The notes under the pieces: model-generated
Database searches by the model: none
The model's input: the letters and a program-made list of their open reading frames with translations, nothing else
Told to the model about the DNA's origin: nothing
From: Paratractidigestivibacter faecalis
GTDB taxonomy: Bacteria; Actinomycetota; Coriobacteriia; Coriobacteriales; Atopobiaceae
Direction of reading: 5' to 3'
Length of the DNA: 64,000 bases
NCBI RefSeq assembly: GCF_003416765.1
Contig: NZ_QSNG01000001.1
Coordinates: 1,638,742 to 1,702,741 of the forward strand
Shown: positions 34,602-44,200 of the stretch, in pieces
How the letters are laid out: each line of letters starts with the position of its first letter
Numbering within the stretch: the stretch's first letter is position 1
Program-made: the position numbers and the translations under genes

Positions 34602-35063
34602 TTACTTCCCTTCCTTAGCGTGGACGAGGTCCACGACATCCTTAGGCGTAGCGGCGCTCTCGAGCTGAGCGAAGAAGTCAGGGTCGCTCAGGAGCTCGAC
34701 CAAGGACTGCAGGGCGCTCAGGTGGCTGTCGGAATCCTTGGCGGAGAGCGGGAACAGGAACTTCACCGGATCATTGTCGGCAGAGCCAAACTCGACCGGC
34801 TCCTTCAGGGTCACGATGCCCACGGCAGACTCCAGGGCGCCGGACTCCGGACGGGCGTGCGGCAGCGCGACGTGCTCGGTGATGACGATGTAGGGACCGA
34901 GCTCGTTGACACCCTTGACGATGTCGTCAACGTAGGCCGGCGTGACCTTGCCGGCGTCGACCAGCAGCTGGGCGGACTTCCTGATGGCGTCCTCCCAGTC
35001 AGAGGCCTCCACGTTGAGCGCGACGAGGCTCTCGTCCAGAAGATCGCTCAACAATGCACTCAC
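34602..35063 (-). CDS. PTS IIA (fructose/mannitol-type fold)
   Basis: 153 residues with the phospho-histidine in VALPHARPE (H69) and the family end LVELLSDPDFFAQL. First gene of the operon IIA-IIB-IIC-HpcH aldolase-membrane protein-SIS-DapA-like-Eda-like. The ATG lies about 75 bp downstream of the AACGTTCATTAAT operator candidate. Confidence 0.9.
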   Translation of the reverse strand: MSALLSDLLDESLVALNVEASDWEDAIRKSAQLLVDAGKVTPAYVDDIVKGVNELGPYIVITEHVALPHARPESGALESAVGIVTLKEPVEFGSADNDPVKFLFPLSAKDSDSHLSALQSLVELLSDPDFFAQLESAATPKDVVDLVHAKEGK

Positions 35064-35134
35064 CTCGACTTTCCTAGTCGTTCTCGTCCTGCCCCTCCGC
35101 GCCTTTGCGGGCGGGCCTGGGGACAGGCCTTGTT

Positions 35135-35173
35135 AACGTTCATTAATTTCGTGCTTTTGGGCCTTCTTGTCAA
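35135..35173 (-). promoter_or_regulatory. PTS operon promoter and operator candidate 1
   Basis: On the minus strand TTGACA (35168-35173) precedes an AT-rich AATTAA at about 19 bp spacing. AACGTTCATTAAT (plus strand, 35135-35147) overlaps the start region. The same word with one change recurs at 35336-35348. DeoR-family repressors often use such separated sites; binding is inference. Confidence 0.45.
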
Positions 35174-35335
35174 CGATTTTTTCATATTTTGCGCTCTTTT
35201 TCTCCTCGCAAAATTGCTTCGCTAATATTTTTATGACGAGAGAAATCGATTCCACACCTGTGATATTCGAACGGTTATTCTCTAGATAACAGCAGGTAGA
35301 TGCGTTGTTAATGAGTTTTATGCTCATTTTATAAG

Positions 35336-35348
35336 AACGTTCGTTAAT
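35336..35348. promoter_or_regulatory. operator candidate 2 (AACGTTCGTTAAT)
   Basis: Matches 12 of 13 bases of the site at 35135-35147, same orientation, 201 bp apart. It lies upstream of the deoR-type gene's TTGACA (35366-35371). Spacing would allow a repressor loop across the divergent promoters. Confidence 0.45.
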
Positions 35349-35401
35349 AAAAGACAGGTAAGGCTTTGACACTTGTCGCGTATGTTTGATTTATCTAATA
35401 T

Positions 35402-35442
35402 ATATGATTGTTTGAGCGTTCTACATTACGCAACAATCATAT
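35402..35442. promoter_or_regulatory. 11-bp inverted repeat before the DeoR-type gene
   Basis: ATATGATTGTT (35402-35412) and its exact complement (35432-35442), 19 bp apart. It lies between the gene's probable promoter and its ribosome-binding site GGAGG (about 35454). Likely an autoregulatory operator. The rest of 35174-35335 is AT-rich with AATGAG/CTCATT arms near 35310-35329 and no coding frame. Confidence 0.5.
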
Positions 35443-35467
35443 AGATCGACCTCGGAGGACCGGTTAG

Positions 35468-36274
35468 ATGAAGCGCAGCAAGGCTCTTGTGGCAAGCAGG
35501 AGAGACGAGATCACGGCGATTCTTGAGAGGCGCGGGCAAGTAAGCGTTGCCGAGCTGGCGAAGCACTTTGACGTCTCCGCCCTCACCATCCGCCGCGACC
35601 TTGACTATCTGGAGAGCCAGCAGGTGCTCACGAGGCAGTACGGCACGGCCACGCTGCTGAACCCCTTCGGCCGCCCGTCGGGCTCCCGCCAGATCCGCGC
35701 CAACAAGGCCATCGCGCGGGAGGCCGCCCGCCACGTGGAGGACGGCGACTGCATCTTCATCAACACCAGCTCCACGGCACTGGGCCTGCTGGAGTTCATC
35801 ACCGCTCAGGACGTCACCGTCATCACCAACAACGGCAAGGCGCTCATGCTGGAGGAGCGCCAGAACGTGTCCGTGCTTCTGACCGGCGGAGAGATCAGAC
35901 CGCCGCGCGCCTCTATGACCGGAGAGATTGCCATGGAGACCATCAAGCGCGTGACCGCGGCAAAAAGCTTCCTGGGATGCACGGGCCTCTCGGCAAACTT
36001 TGGCCTCACGAGCGCCACCTCGCCGGAGCCCGCCATCAACAGCGTCATGCTGGAGCACTCAAAGCAGCACGTCATTGTGGCCGACTCGTCAAAGATCGGC
36101 CTGACCTCGAGCTTCCAGTTTGGCTCCATCGACGAGATCGACCTGCTCATCACCGACACGGGCATCTCAGACGACCAGGTGCAGCTCCTCAAGGCCTACG
36201 GCGTCAAGGAAATCGTGCGTGTGGAGCCGGTTCTCTCCCCCATTGACTACGATCCCATCACCGCCATGCGCTAG
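35468..36274 (+). CDS. DeoR/GlpR-family transcriptional regulator
   Basis: 268 residues. The N-terminal HTH is SRRDEITAILERRGQVSVAELAKHFDVSALTIRRDLDYLE. The C-terminal sugar-phosphate sensor has the family features NTSSTALGLLEFI, TNNGKAL, LTGGEI, GCTGLSANFGLTSATSPEPAINSVMLEHSKQHVIVADSSKIG. Divergent from the ascorbate-type PTS operon, which it most likely represses until a phosphorylated sugar binds. Convergent with yitT. Confidence 0.92.
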   Translation: MKRSKALVASRRDEITAILERRGQVSVAELAKHFDVSALTIRRDLDYLESQQVLTRQYGTATLLNPFGRPSGSRQIRANKAIAREAARHVEDGDCIFINTSSTALGLLEFITAQDVTVITNNGKALMLEERQNVSVLLTGGEIRPPRASMTGEIAMETIKRVTAAKSFLGCTGLSANFGLTSATSPEPAINSVMLEHSKQHVIVADSSKIGLTSSFQFGSIDEIDLLITDTGISDDQVQLLKAYGVKEIVRVEPVLSPIDYDPITAMR

Positions 36275-36300
36275 CGGACTTCTCGCCGCTTGGCCCGCGG

Positions 36301-36356
36301 TTTGCATGCGATCTTGGACGCTGCCGGCACCGTCGCGGACCGCAATCGCGTGCAAA
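36301..36356. terminator. inverted repeat between convergent deoR-type and yitT genes
   Basis: TTTGCATGCGAT (36301-36312) and its near-complement ATCGCGTGCAAA (36345-36356), 11 of 12 paired, with GC-rich flanks (CCGCGG / GGGCGGC). The position between converging stops suits a bidirectional terminator. Confidence 0.5.
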
Positions 36357-36368
36357 GGGCGGCTGCGG

Positions 36369-37241
36369 CTAGCCCTCGATGCTGCCGAAGCCCTCGCCAA
36401 AGGCCTCGTGGACCTCGGAGATGATGACGATGGCCTCAGGGTCCGCCTCGGAGACGATCTGCTTCAGGCGCGGGGTCTGGGAGCGCCCCAGCACGCAGAA
36501 GAGCACGGGGCGGTCGTTGCCACTCCAGACGCCGCGGGCCTGCAGCTCGGTGCAACCGCGGTTGAGGTCGTACATGATGGCGTTGGCGATCTCCGCATGG
36601 CGCTCGGAGATGATGTAGGCGGCTCGCTCGGCACGGGGGCCGTCCACCACGGCGTCAATCACCTTGCCGCAGATGTACATGGCAATGGCCGCATACAGCG
36701 CGTTCTCAATGGAGAAGACCGGCGCGGAGAGCGCGATGATGGCGCCGTCCACGAGCATGACGGCCGTGCCGAGCGGCATGACCAGGCGCTTTGCAATGAG
36801 CTGCGCCACAATATCCGTGCCGCCGGTGTTGCCGCCGGTCCTGAAGACCAGGCCCAGGCCGATGCCCGTGATGACGCCGCCCCAGAGGGAGCAGAGCAGC
36901 AGGTCACCGTTGCCTAGGACCGGGAGCACCGGCACCAGAGCGTCCGTGAACAGGCCACACGCAATGATGCCGGCGATGGTGCGGACGATGTAGCCGCGGT
37001 TGCCCGACCGTATGACCAGCAGCAGCAAGAAGACGTTCATCACGATGGTCTGCATGCCGACGGGCAGGTAGAAGCCAGCGGCGCCGGCCAGGGCGTAGAA
37101 CACCGTGGCCAGACCGGTCACGCCGCCCGCAGCCAGGCCGTTGGGCACCTCGAAGCAGTCAACGCCCACGGCAAAGACCGCCGAGCCCAGGATGATGAGA
37201 AGCGCGTCCCTCACGTAGACGCGCCAGCGCGCGGGACTCAC
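36369..37241 (-). CDS. YitT family (DUF2179) membrane protein
   Basis: 290 residues. Five or six N-terminal TM helices with the family motif GLAAGGVTGLATVFYALAG and RTGGNTGGTDIVAQLIAKR are followed by the C-terminal cytoplasmic DUF2179 domain (AAYIISERHAEIANAIMYDLNRGCTELQARGVWSGNDRPVLFCVLGRSQTPRLKQIV). Function not established for the family. Overlaps prfB by 4 bp (ATGA), so translationally coupled to it. Confidence 0.9.
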   Translation of the reverse strand: MSPARWRVYVRDALLIILGSAVFAVGVDCFEVPNGLAAGGVTGLATVFYALAGAAGFYLPVGMQTIVMNVFLLLLVIRSGNRGYIVRTIAGIIACGLFTDALVPVLPVLGNGDLLLCSLWGGVITGIGLGLVFRTGGNTGGTDIVAQLIAKRLVMPLGTAVMLVDGAIIALSAPVFSIENALYAAIAMYICGKVIDAVVDGPRAERAAYIISERHAEIANAIMYDLNRGCTELQARGVWSGNDRPVLFCVLGRSQTPRLKQIVSEADPEAIVIISEVHEAFGEGFGSIEG

Positions 37242-38353
37242 TGCTGCCCCCCGCCACCCGTTGACCAGCGGTGGTAGCCGACGATGAACTTGTCCAGGTC
37301 TCCATCGGAGAGGACGGAGTCCACGTTGCCCGTCTCCACGCCCGTGCGCAGGTCCTTGACCATCTGGTACGGATAGAGCACGTAGCTGCGGATCTGGTTG
37401 CCAAAGCCGATGTCGGTCTTGGGGCCGCGCAGCTCGTCGATCTCCTCCGCGCGACGGGCGAGCTCCATCTCGTACAGGCGGCTCTTGAGGACGCCCATGG
37501 CAAAGGCCTTGTTCTGGATCTGGCTGCGCTCGTTCTGGCAGGTGACCACGATGCCCGTGGGCAGGTGGGTGATGCGGACGGCGGAGTCGGTGGTGTTGAC
37601 GCCCTGACCGCCGTGGCCGTGGGCGTGGAAGACGTCTATGCGCAGGTCGTTGGGGTCAATCTCGACCTCGACGTCGTCCGGCAGGACGGGCAGGACCTCC
37701 ACGCCGGCAAACGTGGTCTGGCGGCGCTTCTTGGCGTCCGTGGGAGAGATGCGCACCAGGCGGTGCACGCCCTGCTCGGCGCGAAGCATGCCGTAGGCGT
37801 TCTTGCCGCTCACCGTGAACATGGCGCGGTCGAGGCCAATGACCTCGCCGGGCTCGGCGTCGTTGACGGTGACGAACCAGCCGCGGCGGTCGCAGTAGCG
37901 CTGGTACATGCGAAAGAGCATCTCGCACCAGTCCTGCGCCTCAAGGCCGCCCTGGCCCGGCGTCACCGTTACGATGGCGTCGCCGTGGTCGAGCTCGTCG
38001 GTGAACCAGCTTGAGAGCTCGAGCTCAGAGAGGTCCTTCTCCAGGGAGGCCACCAGCTCGGCAGACTCGGCAAGAAGGTCCTCGTCCTCGGTCTCGCAGC
38101 CCAGCTCGTAGGCGGCAAGGGCGTCGTCCAGCTTGGCGTGGGCGGCCTCGATGCCGGCCACATCGTCCTTTGCGGAGGCAAGGCGGGCCATGACGTCGCG
38201 AGCGTGCGCCGCGTCGTCCCAGAACCCCGGGGCCGCGCTGGCAGCCTCGAGGTTGGCAACGTCTCCGCGGCGCTCGTCTATGTGCAGGTACCCCTCGACC
38301 TCGGTGAGCCTTGCGGCCAGGGCGTCGAGGGTCTCCTTGGTCACGTCAGCCAT
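37238..38353 (-). CDS. prfB: peptide chain release factor 2 with SPT anticodon tripeptide
   Basis: 371 residues. The catalytic GGQ is at 248-250 in HGHGGQGVNTTDSAVR. The RF2 tripeptide position reads S-P-T at 203-205 (RISPTDAKKRRQ) instead of the usual S-P-F; the codons TCT CCC ACG lie at 37739-37747. RF2 normally reads UAA and UGA. The gene is one uninterrupted frame, so the programmed frameshift of E. coli prfB is absent. It begins 1 bp... immediately after secA ends and is followed by yitT. Confidence 0.94.
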   Translation of the reverse strand: MADVTKETLDALAARLTEVEGYLHIDERRGDVANLEAASAAPGFWDDAAHARDVMARLASAKDDVAGIEAAHAKLDDALAAYELGCETEDEDLLAESAELVASLEKDLSELELSSWFTDELDHGDAIVTVTPGQGGLEAQDWCEMLFRMYQRYCDRRGWFVTVNDAEPGEVIGLDRAMFTVSGKNAYGMLRAEQGVHRLVRISPTDAKKRRQTTFAGVEVLPVLPDDVEVEIDPNDLRIDVFHAHGHGGQGVNTTDSAVRITHLPTGIVVTCQNERSQIQNKAFAMGVLKSRLYEMELARRAEEIDELRGPKTDIGFGNQIRSYVLYPYQMVKDLRTGVETGNVDSVLSDGDLDKFIVGYHRWSTGGGGQQ

Positions 38354-41119
38354 CTATCGGTTCCTGCCGTGACAGTTCTTGAACTTCTTGCCGCTGCCGC
38401 AGGGGCAAGGCTCGTTGCGGCCCACGTTGGCGTAGGGGTCCGGGTCGTCGGACTTGCGGTAGGTCCTGGGCTTCTCCGCGCCAGGTTTCTTGCCCTGGGG
38501 CGCGGGAGGCATGCCGGGGGCCTTGGGGGCGGCGGGCATGCGACGGGAGCCCTGGTCTCCGTCGACCTCGGAGGGGCCGGAGTACTGGGCCCCACGCAGC
38601 TCGGCGGGCTCGGCGTCAGACGGAGCGGCGGCCGGCGCGGGGCGATCGACGACCTCGATGCGCAGGATGGTGCGCAGGAAGTCCTCGTACATGGTGTTGA
38701 CCAGCTCAGAGAAGGCCGCATAGGCCTCGCTCTTGTACTCCACCAGCGGGTCCCTCTGGCCAAAGCCACGCAGGCCGATGCCCGTCTTGAGGTAGTCCAT
38801 CTCCTGCAGGTAGGACATCCAGCGCGTGTCGATGACGCGAAGCATGACCTGGGAGGAGAGCATGTGCATGGGCTTCTCGCCAATGCGCTCCGCCTTTGCG
38901 GCAAAGCAGGCGTCCACGAACTTGTCCACCGTCTCCATGACCTCGCCCTGGTCGACGTCGTCGGAGACCTCGGGCAGCTCCTTGGAGCCGGTGAGCTCGG
39001 AGAGCCACCTCATGAGGCCGCGGACGTCCCACTCCTCCGAGGAGGCGCTCTCGGGGCAGAACTCCTCGACCTTGCGCTGGACGGTGTCGTAGGTGACCTC
39101 GTCGATGTGGGCCATGAGGTCCTTGCCGTCCAGGATCTTGTTGCGCTCCTCGTAGATGACCTGGCGCTGCGTGTTCATGACGTTGTCGTAGTCAAGGACG
39201 TTCTTGCGCATGGCGAAGTTGACTTCCTCGACCTTGCGCTGGGCGCTCTCCACGGCCTTGGTGACCATCTTGGCCTGGATGGGCTGGTCGTCCGGCATGC
39301 CGGTCTTGACCATCATGTCGGAGATCTTGTCCATGCGGTCTCCGCCAAACAGGCGCATGAGGTCGTCCTCGAGCGAGAGGTAGAACTGGGTCTCGCCGGG
39401 GTCTCCCTGACGGCCGGAGCGGCCGCGGAGCTGGTTGTCGATGCGTCGGCTCTCGTGGCGCTCGGTGCCGATGACGCACAGGCCGCCGGCGGCAACGACG
39501 TGCTCGCGCTCGGCCGAGCAGGTCTTCTTGGCCTCGGCCAGGGCGTCGGCGCGCTGCTCGGGGGTTGCCTCGGCAGGGTCGATGTCGCGCTGGCGCAGGA
39601 TATCCTCGGCAATGAGGTCGGGGTTGCCGCCCAGCAGGATGTCCGTGCCACGGCCGGCCATGTTGGTTGCGATGGTGACGGCGCCCTCGCGGCCGGCCTG
39701 GGCCACGATCTGCGCCTCGCGCTCGTGGAACTTGGCGTTGAGCACGTTGTGCTTGATGCCGCGCTTGTCCAAGATGCGGGAGAGGCGCTCGGAGTTCTCG
39801 ATGGAGACGGTGCCCACCAGGCAGGGCTGGCCGTTGGCGTGGCGGACGGCGACGTCCTCGGCCACGGCGTTGAACTTGGCCTCGATGGAGCGGTAGACCA
39901 GGTCATCGTGGTCAACGCGGATGACGGGCTTGTTGGGCGGAATGACCTGGACGGGGATGTGGTAGACCTCGCGGAACTCGGAGTCCTCGGTCATGGCGGT
40001 ACCCGTCATGCCGGAGAGCTTATCGTACATGAGGAAGTAGTTCTGCAGGGTAATGGTGGCCAGCGTCTGGTTCTCCTCGCGGACGATGACGCCTTCCTTG
40101 GCCTCGATGGCCTGGTGCAGGCCCTCGGAGTAGCGCCTGCCCTCCATGATGCGGCCGGTGAACTCGTCGACGATCTTGACCTCGCCGTCGGTGACCACGT
40201 ACTGCTGGTCCCTGTGGAACATGTACTGGGCCTTGAGCGCCTGCTGCAGGTGGTTGACCAGCTGGCCGGAGGCGTCGGCGTAGATGTCATCGATGCCCAA
40301 GGCGCGCTCGATCTTCTTCAGGCCGTCGTCGGTGGCGGCGATGGTGTGCTTGGCCTCGTCCATCTCAAAGTCCACGTCGGGCGTGAGGCCGCGGACGGCG
40401 CGGGCAAAGTCCTTGTAGGTGCTGGCGGACTTGGTGCCGGCGCCGGAGATGATGAGCGGCGTGCGGGCCTCGTCGATGAGAATGGAGTCGGCCTCGTCCA
40501 CGATGGCGTAGTGGTGGCCGCGCTGGACGCGCATGTCGGACCTGGTGACCATGTTGTCGCGCAGGTAGTCAAAGCCAAACTCGGAGTTGGTGCCGTAGGT
40601 GACGTCGGCCTCGTAGGCGGGCTTCTTCAGGCTGAGCTTCATGCCGTTCTGCAGCAGGCCCACCTTCATGCCCATGAAGCGGTAGATGCGGCCCATCCAC
40701 TCGCTGTCTCGCTTGGCCAGATAGTCGTTGACGGTGACGATGTGGACGCCCTCGCCGGGGATGGCGTTAAGGTAGCCGGCCAGCGTGGAGACGAGCGTCT
40801 TGCCCTCGCCGGTCTTCATCTCCGCGATGGTGCCGCGGTGCAGGGCAATGGCGCCGATGATCTGCACGTCAAAGTGACGCATGCCAACGGTGCGCAGGGA
40901 CGCCTCCCTCACGGCGGCAAAGGCCTCGGGGAGAAGGTCATCCAGGGTCTCGCCGTTCTGGTAGCGCTCGCGGAAGACGGCGGTCTGACCGGAGAGCTCC
41001 TCGTCACTCATGGCGTGGAAGCGCGGCTCGAGTGCGTTTACCTCGTCGGTGATGCGCCTGTACTCCTTGAGCTCCTTGTCGGACCCGAAGGAGAGGATCT
41101 TGGAGAGAAAGTTCGCCAT
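38354..41119 (-). CDS. secA: preprotein translocase ATPase SecA
   Basis: 921 residues. Walker A is in IAEMKTGEGKTLVSTLAGYL, DEAD-like DEADSILIDEARTPLIISG, helicase motif GRSGRQGDPGETQFYLSLEDDLMR, and the C-terminal zinc motif NEPCPCGSGKKFKNCHG (CxCx8CH). An acidic/Pro/Gly-rich linker of about 80 residues precedes the zinc motif. It drives post-translational export through SecYEG. Directly abuts prfB. Confidence 0.98.
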   Translation of the reverse strand: MANFLSKILSFGSDKELKEYRRITDEVNALEPRFHAMSDEELSGQTAVFRERYQNGETLDDLLPEAFAAVREASLRTVGMRHFDVQIIGAIALHRGTIAEMKTGEGKTLVSTLAGYLNAIPGEGVHIVTVNDYLAKRDSEWMGRIYRFMGMKVGLLQNGMKLSLKKPAYEADVTYGTNSEFGFDYLRDNMVTRSDMRVQRGHHYAIVDEADSILIDEARTPLIISGAGTKSASTYKDFARAVRGLTPDVDFEMDEAKHTIAATDDGLKKIERALGIDDIYADASGQLVNHLQQALKAQYMFHRDQQYVVTDGEVKIVDEFTGRIMEGRRYSEGLHQAIEAKEGVIVREENQTLATITLQNYFLMYDKLSGMTGTAMTEDSEFREVYHIPVQVIPPNKPVIRVDHDDLVYRSIEAKFNAVAEDVAVRHANGQPCLVGTVSIENSERLSRILDKRGIKHNVLNAKFHEREAQIVAQAGREGAVTIATNMAGRGTDILLGGNPDLIAEDILRQRDIDPAEATPEQRADALAEAKKTCSAEREHVVAAGGLCVIGTERHESRRIDNQLRGRSGRQGDPGETQFYLSLEDDLMRLFGGDRMDKISDMMVKTGMPDDQPIQAKMVTKAVESAQRKVEEVNFAMRKNVLDYDNVMNTQRQVIYEERNKILDGKDLMAHIDEVTYDTVQRKVEEFCPESASSEEWDVRGLMRWLSELTGSKELPEVSDDVDQGEVMETVDKFVDACFAAKAERIGEKPMHMLSSQVMLRVIDTRWMSYLQEMDYLKTGIGLRGFGQRDPLVEYKSEAYAAFSELVNTMYEDFLRTILRIEVVDRPAPAAAPSDAEPAELRGAQYSGPSEVDGDQGSRRMPAAPKAPGMPPAPQGKKPGAEKPRTYRKSDDPDPYANVGRNEPCPCGSGKKFKNCHGRNR

Positions 41120-41247
41120 TTGATTCCCTCTGGAATTCGAGGCGGCCAGCCGGCCACCGGTTACAATCAGCTCTTAACTTTACCCGCCCTTCAGTCACCT
41201 GTCTCTCGCCATGAAAGCTGTCACCAAAAGCGCACCCGCAACACGTG

Positions 41248-44200
41248 TCAGCCCTCCATGAGGAAGCGCTCTTCATCCTCGGCATCCAGTGGCACCAGCG
41301 GCAGTACCTCGACCTCCCGGGCATCCTCCACGAGCAGTTTGCGGCGCTCGTAGCGCTCCTTAGCCGAGAAGCCCATGCTCCTGCTGGCGAGGTCTCGGAG
41401 CTCGCGCGACGGCGGCAGCTTGCGGACGCGGACCACGCGCCGCGCGTACTTCTCGTACTCGGCGCTTGCCTCGGCCCCGCGGCCGGACGCCTTCAGCGCC
41501 CTCATGTAGGCCATGAAGGCGTCCTCGCGCATATCGTCCGCGCAGACCGCCTCGCGCCCGAAGGAGACCGCAAGCCCGTCTCGCCCCGTCTGCAGGGCGG
41601 CGTCGGCACCCGCGACCAGGGCGTCCACGTAGAGCGAGCGCAGCTCGACCCTCCTTGCGGAGATGAGGCCCGAGGCGTCCACGGTCGGGCGGCAGAGGTC
41701 TCCGCCGTAGAGTTCCTCGGCCCTTCTTGCCGCGCGAATGGTTGTTGCCGGGTCGCGGCGCTCAAGGGCCAGCTTGGCCTGGGCCTCGAACTCGTCGACG
41801 TCGCAGCTCACCAGCGACGGGTCAAGCGCCAGGGACTTCTGGGCCTTGCTGACCGAGAAGACGTCGAGCGTGGGGTCGACCTCCTTCACGGCTCCCCGTA
41901 TGGCCGTTGTTGCCTGGTAGAGCCTGGACGCCCCCTTCTCCATGTTGTCCTCGGGCCAGACCTGGGCAATGACCTCGTAGCGCTGGGCGCTCATCTTGTC
42001 CTTGAGCAGGAGGAACTCAAGGACGGTACGGGCGTCCCTGCGGTCAAGGCGGCCGTCGGCCACGAGCCTGCCTCCCACCCTCATCGAGAAGGTGCCCAGC
42101 AGGCACACCTCCACGCGGTGACGCCCGGGGTCGTCCACCAGCGAGAGGCTGGCCGAGGCCCCGGGCGTCGCCGCGGGGGCAAAGCACGGAAGCTCGGCGG
42201 CCTCCCAGCGCTCCTCGAGCTCGGCGGCCCGGGCCCGCCACTCGCTGGGCACCTGCTCCCTGAGCAGGGAGGACACGTCCCCGAGGTCTCGCACCAGGGG
42301 CACGATGAGCCACATCACGCTGGAAGGCGGAGAGGGGGAGACTATTGGGACGCCCTCCCCGGAGAGCGCCGCCGTCACCACCTCGGCCAGGACGCCCACG
42401 TCCTCGCAGGACCACGGGTCGGGCCCAAAGTCAAAGCGGGACCCCGCCCTTGCCGCGGCCAGCGCGCAGACGACGCGCGAGAGGTCACGGGCGTATCCCC
42501 GTCCTGCCTGCGAGGCGATCCTTGCCAGCAGACGGCCGCGCAGAGAGGCCTGCGCGTCGTTTCCAACCTTGAGGTCCCGAAGGACCCCGACGCCAAGCGC
42601 CAGCATCCGGCCAAGCGCGTTCTCGCACTTCTCGCATGCCAGGGCCGCTGATGCGACCTCCTCTCCCCGCATCGAGGCGCCGGCGACTAGCCTCACGGCG
42701 CAGCGGAGGGCGCCTAGGGAGCTGGACATGCCTCTGCAGCCCAAAGAGGACGCCAGGGCCTCCGCGCCCTCCATGGCCGAGGCGGCAGACTCGACCTCGC
42801 CCAAGGCCAGAAGGCAGAAGGCACGGTCCTGCGCAAGGAGCAGGGACGCCACGCCTCCCACGTCCGCGTCGGGAGAGGAGCCCATGAGGGCGATTGCGTC
42901 CGAGAACCGGCCCTTGCCCACAAGTGAGAGGGCCCTGAGGTGCAGGACCAGGCCGCGCCCCACGGGACCGACGTCCCCCGCGGCCCCGTCGAAGTGCGCG
43001 ATGCGGGCTTGGGCGCCCCTTGCCTCCAGGAAGAGGCACAAGGTGGCGTCGTCAAGGCGCTGGGCCTTGCCGGACGGCGGACCTGGGTGTTGGGAGGGAC
43101 GAGACGAGGGCCTGGTGAGGGCCAGCAGCGCGTGCCTGACCAGCCGCACGTGGTCTGGGTCCAGGCCGGCCACCGCATCCACGTCTGCCAGGGCGTCTCT
43201 CACCAGCTGCCACTTGCCCGCGTTGAGAAACCCAGACGAGTACCTGAGCACGAGGTCGTGGACCACGGCGGACTCGGCGGCCTCGGCAACCAGAGATGCC
43301 CTCAGGAAGTCCCCGCGCTGGGCGAGAAGACGCATGGCCTTTAAGGCCGCCACCTCTCCGGCACGGCCGACGTCGCGCACCGCGCCCAGGCATGCGGAGA
43401 GGACCTGCGGGTCATCAGAGCCAAGGGCATCATAGGTTGAAAGGTCGGCCGAGACGCCAAGCAGCGGGGCCAGGCGCATGAGGTCATACGCGTAGTCCTC
43501 GGCATAGAGGCCCAGGGCGGATGCGGCGCCCGCCAGGCTTCCCTTCCCCACCAAGACCATAAAGGCCCTGATCATTTGCTCGTCCGGAGAGAGCGTGTCC
43601 CTCAGCATCTTGCCCACCGCCACGCCGCAGCGCTTGTAGTAGGCGGGCGGAAGGGGGCCGAGCCCCTCCTTCCAGCCACATGCGGCAAGGCACTCCACGA
43701 GGGGCTGGGCCCCGCGCGTCACATGCGCGAGGGCCCTTCCGCCAGGCCTGGCCTCCAGGGTTGTCCGCAGGTCCATGGCAAGGTCCGCCGTGGTGAGCGT
43801 GACGGCCTCCTCAAGCTCCTCAAGGAGCTGCTCGGCCTCGGGAAGAACGGCCACGACGACGGCCGCGCAGCCCTCCGCCACCTTTCTTATGGCGCGGACC
43901 TGCCGCTGGACGTGGGCCTCGTCGGAGGGAGGCAGACCCTCGAGAAAGACGACCGCCCTTGGCGCCGAGGCCTCGGCCACGGTCCCGTTTGAGAAGCGCA
44001 CGAGGGTGCGCGTTGCCCGCTCCGGCTCCTGCGCGCCAAAGTTCCGGAACCTCACGGGGAGCTTCTCGCGCGCGAACCCGGCCTTGAGCTCCTCGATGAA
44101 CTTTGAGCCACCGAGGCCAGGCTCGGCGCAAAGCCCGATTATCTGATGTCCGGGAGACGCGGCGGTGTTGGAGACAACGCGCCGCGCCAGGGTGAACTCA

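Noticed and set aside
37238-38353. programmed frameshift in prfB
   Set aside because: The gene is a single continuous frame with no internal stop near codon 25.
38138-41353. 1071-codon plus-strand open frame opposite secA
   Set aside because: It runs antisense through all of secA and part of prfB, has no recognisable domain and no ribosome-binding site.
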